Shown piece after piece: positions 18,165 through 20,487 of a DNA stretch of 20,487 nt. The stretch comes from CAYGWX01 sp964353855 [NCBI: uncultured bacterium] (GTDB lineage Bacteria; Edwardsbacteria; CAYGWX01), in contig CAYGWX010000044.1 in assembly GCA_964353855.1 (NCBI GenBank), forward strand, positions 1-20,487, given 5' to 3'. The notes below the pieces were generated by a model, which ran no database searches, was not told the origin of the DNA, and worked only from the letters and a program-made list of their open reading frames with translations. A program made the position numbers and the translations under genes. Numbering within the stretch: position 1 is the stretch's first letter; each line of letters opens with the position of its first letter.

Positions 18165-20351
18165 ATGGAAAATCTCCGTCAGCTTCTCTTCGATAGGGGC
18201 CGGGTGGGGAAGGTGCTTGAGGCTCTTCGGAAGCAAGGCCTTCCCGACCCGCTACGCGAGCCGGGGCGGGCTCTCCTGCTGGGCCACGCCCTCTGCCTGT
18301 ATGGGGATTTCCAGCAGGCTTTGAAGGTCTTCTCCGCCATCCCCACCGGGCTCCCCGAAGAACCCGAGCGCCTGTGGGGCTTAGCCAATGCCCATCTCAG
18401 CCTCGGGGACCTGAAACAGGTCGAACCCCTGCTGAACGAGGCCCTGGGCCGCGCTCCTTCCGACTGGCTTATCCCTCACCTCTACAATACCCTGGTCAAT
18501 CTTCATGCCACCCGGGGACAGTTCGAGCTGGCCCAGGGCGCTATCGAGAAAGGCCTGGAATCAACGCGGGACGGGAAGCACCTTATCGTGCAGCTCATTC
18601 TCGAAGGCAATCGGGGAATCCTCAAAGCCCATCAAGGAGCGGCGGAGGAGGCCGCTTTTCTGCTCGAGAGGGCGGTGAGCCAGCTTTTGGCGAGAGACTC
18701 GATCCTGTCCGCGGCCAACTTCCTGATCAATCTCAGCAACGTGTTCGACGTCCTGGGCGCGCCCGCTAAAGCGGAGCGATGTTTGAGCCGGGCCGAGGGG
18801 CTGACCCAGGAGTCGGGAAGCATGGTCCGGCTCGTTTTCCTCAAACTGGTGCAGGGGGATTTCCTGAAAAGGAAGGGACAGCTGACCAAGGCCGAGATGA
18901 GCTACGAGGAGGCCTTGAGCCTGCTCAAGGAGCTCCCCATGTCCATACTCGAAGCCTATCATTCCTGCGAACTCGCCCAGATCTGCTTTGCTAAGGGTGA
19001 CCTTGCCACGGCCCTCCGTCTGGTCCGCAAGACGTTGAATCAGGTCAGAGAAAAAGGGCTTCATTCGATCGAGAGCCACTGCTTGGCGTATGAAGGCGAG
19101 TTCCTCCTCCATGCCGGGGCCACCGAGGATGGGCTCAGAGTCCTCGCCCGGGCCGGAGAACTCGCCGAGTCCATGGGGAAGTGGGAGGTTTACAGCCATG
19201 TCGCTTTGTTCCTCGCCCTGGGCCATGAGAAGATCTCCCAGAGAGGGAAAGCGATCCAATGGCTTGCGAGATGCTTTGAGGTGACCGAGCGCTGTCGGAT
19301 GCTCCCCGCCCTCCTCGAGGAGAGAGACACCTTGATCCCTCTTCTCTTAAAATTGGGCGGAGAGCTGACTCCTTCGGAGTTCCTGAGCCGGCTCATCATC
19401 CAACTCCGCCATCCGGCCCTCTTGAAACATCTTCTGAGACATTCACCTGGCGGGAAGGTTCTCTTCCTCCGCTCTTTAAAAGTCCAAGACGCCCGCCATT
19501 TTAAGCCACTCCTTGAGAGGTTGCAAAAGGAGCCGGCCAAAGAGGTGCGCCAAACAGCCCGGTTGCTCCTGAAAGGCTGGCATCAACATGCCAACTATAG
19601 AGTCCACACCTTTGGTGCCCTGCGCCTCTTCTTTGAGGGCAGGATGTTTGAGGATAAAGATTGGGTAATACCCGGCGTCAAGCGCTTGTTCCTCTACTTT
19701 GTGACCCATCCCGAAAAATGGCATGCTTTGGATTCTCTGTTGGACGCCTTGTGGAACAAACCTCAGGCCAAGAAAACGCGAAAAGTCTTGTACACGCTCT
19801 TCTATTATTTACGAAGTGTCCTTGAGCCCTGGCACTTGTCAGGAATGGACTATGTTTTCCTCAGGAGAAAAGTGGGCAGTTACGGCTTCTTCCCCGGCGA
19901 GCGCTTCTGGATAGACTATCAGGAGTTCGAAAGGGGAATAAAGAAGGCGGAGAAGGACCAGCTTGCCCGCAACTTCAAGGAAGCGAGAAAAGCCTACCGG
20001 GAGGCCTTAAACCTTTATCTGGGAGATTACTTGGAGGAGTTCCCCTATGAGGATTGGCTGAGGCCGAAGAGAGACTACCTGAGGGAGCTTTACTTCCGGG
20101 GGGCGATGCGGTATGCCGCGTTGGAGCGGGACTCCGGGAATCCCCACGAAGCACGGAGAATATTGGAGGAGGCGTTGTTCAAAGATTTATCCCGTAGCGA
20201 TTGCATTACCCTACTGATCCAGGTTCTTTCACAGATGAAACTCACCCAACAGGCCAAGGACTGGGGCGACCGGCATGTGAAGTACCTCCGGAAGGAGCTG
20301 AGGGAGAAGCCCGCGCCGGAGGTGGTGGAGGCGCTGAGCAAGTTAGGGTAG
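18165..20351 (+). CDS. TPR / winged-helix / BTAD-type transcriptional regulator
   Basis: A 728-aa protein resembling the SARP/BTAD regulators with an inverted domain order. Residues ~1-400 are TPR-like helices (A..L...G....A...L..AL) for protein contacts. Residues ~480-570 are a winged-helix, OmpR-like segment beginning VHTFGALRLFFEGR and including KRLFLYFVTHPEKWHALDSLLDALWN. Residues ~600-715 are a bacterial transcriptional activation domain (AYREALNLYLGDYLEEF, EDWLRPKRDYLRELY, GNPHEARRILEEALF). It should activate nearby genes; the divergent secreted propeller gene is the obvious candidate. Start: a TTG at 18129 is in frame, but it lies in the -35 box, so ATG 18165 is used; the mRNA appears leaderless. 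It ends 17 bp before a strong terminator. Confidence 0.8.
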   Translation: MENLRQLLFDRGRVGKVLEALRKQGLPDPLREPGRALLLGHALCLYGDFQQALKVFSAIPTGLPEEPERLWGLANAHLSLGDLKQVEPLLNEALGRAPSDWLIPHLYNTLVNLHATRGQFELAQGAIEKGLESTRDGKHLIVQLILEGNRGILKAHQGAAEEAAFLLERAVSQLLARDSILSAANFLINLSNVFDVLGAPAKAERCLSRAEGLTQESGSMVRLVFLKLVQGDFLKRKGQLTKAEMSYEEALSLLKELPMSILEAYHSCELAQICFAKGDLATALRLVRKTLNQVREKGLHSIESHCLAYEGEFLLHAGATEDGLRVLARAGELAESMGKWEVYSHVALFLALGHEKISQRGKAIQWLARCFEVTERCRMLPALLEERDTLIPLLLKLGGELTPSEFLSRLIIQLRHPALLKHLLRHSPGGKVLFLRSLKVQDARHFKPLLERLQKEPAKEVRQTARLLLKGWHQHANYRVHTFGALRLFFEGRMFEDKDWVIPGVKRLFLYFVTHPEKWHALDSLLDALWNKPQAKKTRKVLYTLFYYLRSVLEPWHLSGMDYVFLRRKVGSYGFFPGERFWIDYQEFERGIKKAEKDQLARNFKEARKAYREALNLYLGDYLEEFPYEDWLRPKRDYLRELYFRGAMRYAALERDSGNPHEARRILEEALFKDLSRSDCITLLIQVLSQMKLTQQAKDWGDRHVKYLRKELREKPAPEVVEALSKLG

Positions 20352-20367
20352 CAGAGCGCTGAAAGGA

Positions 20368-20400
20368 AGAGGCCCCCGATAAATCGGGGGCCTCTTTATT
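20368..20400 (+). terminator. Rho-independent terminator after the regulator (bidirectional)
   Basis: AGAGGCCCCCGAT (20368-20380) pairs perfectly with ATCGGGGGCCTCT (20383-20395), then TTATT. The minus strand also has a T-rich end (TCTTCCTTT), so it can serve the converging gene that ends at 20414. Confidence 0.92.
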
Positions 20401-20413
20401 AGGAGCGGGCTTA

Positions 20414-20487
20414 TTAAACCTTCCGCACGGCAGCGAGCACGCGCTGGATCTGCTTGAGGTGGCCCTTGGCGTGCTCGGCGTAGAACA
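20414..20487 (-). CDS. 3' end of an unidentified gene (cut by window edge)
   Basis: On the minus strand the frame enters from the window edge and reads FYAEHAKGHLKQIQRVLAAV RKV, then TAA at 20414-20416, 14 bp beyond the shared terminator. Only 23 codons are visible. The helical, Ala/Lys/Gln-rich tail, GC-rich codons and terminator support a real gene; the product cannot be named. Confidence 0.55.
   Translation of the reverse strand, partial: FYAEHAKGHLKQIQRVLAAVRKV

Overview
The window looks like a piece of an uncultured, GC-rich Gram-negative bacterium from the FCB/candidate-phylum part of the tree (WOR-3/TA06/Edwardsbacteria/Zixibacteria-like). This is an inference from three things: three intact or remnant secreted proteins ending in type IX-secretion-like sorting domains (PNPF...YDIAGR...GVYF...KVR), a GH172/DUF2961 protein carrying the same kind of tail, and intergenic DNA packed with short degenerate tandem repeats and palindromes. 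No species can be named from the sequence alone.

Layout. Positions 1-2680 (minus) are the 5' ~85% of a 23S rRNA gene that runs off the window start; it has its own near-perfect sigma-70 promoter and boxA, and no 16S upstream. Divergent from it is a promoter and a secreted GH172-type protein (3122-4984), followed by a broken signal-peptide/FlgD-like fragment (5000-5178), a 0.5-kb repeat-rich gap, and a secreted seven-bladed beta-propeller protein (5695-7170). A second repeat-rich gap holds a terminator and several palindromes, then a TlpA/ResA-type thioredoxin lipoprotein on the minus strand (7626-8126).

A probable four-gene plus-strand operon runs from the promoter at 8436-8463 to the terminator at 12692-12722: a membrane-anchored glycine-zipper protein, a B12-binding-type radical SAM enzyme, a nucleotidyltransferase-fold protein and an aldo/keto reductase. 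A second operon runs from the promoter at 12768-12796 to the terminator at 15902-15930: a ChlI/MoxR-like AAA+ ATPase, its VWA-domain partner and a bacteriohemerythrin. After a gap with an 11-bp repeat array come two minus-strand genes (a stand-alone MshEN-like mini-protein and a second secreted beta-propeller protein). Divergent from these is a large TPR/winged-helix/BTAD regulator that is probably translated from a leaderless mRNA, ended by a strong terminator, and then the 3' tip of an unidentified minus-strand gene.

The most unusual signal is a set of at least ten short, degenerate tandem arrays with periods of 7, 8, 9, 10 or 11 bp (plus one of 21 bp = 3x7). Their unit sequences are unrelated, but they are built alike, usually with about four units. 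Two heptad arrays begin inside the stop codon of one gene and fill the gap to the next. Three others lie in frame inside the two secreted proteins, in the signal-peptide region and exactly at the linker before the sorting domain. This looks like a sequence-independent process that creates short-period repeats at gene and domain boundaries.
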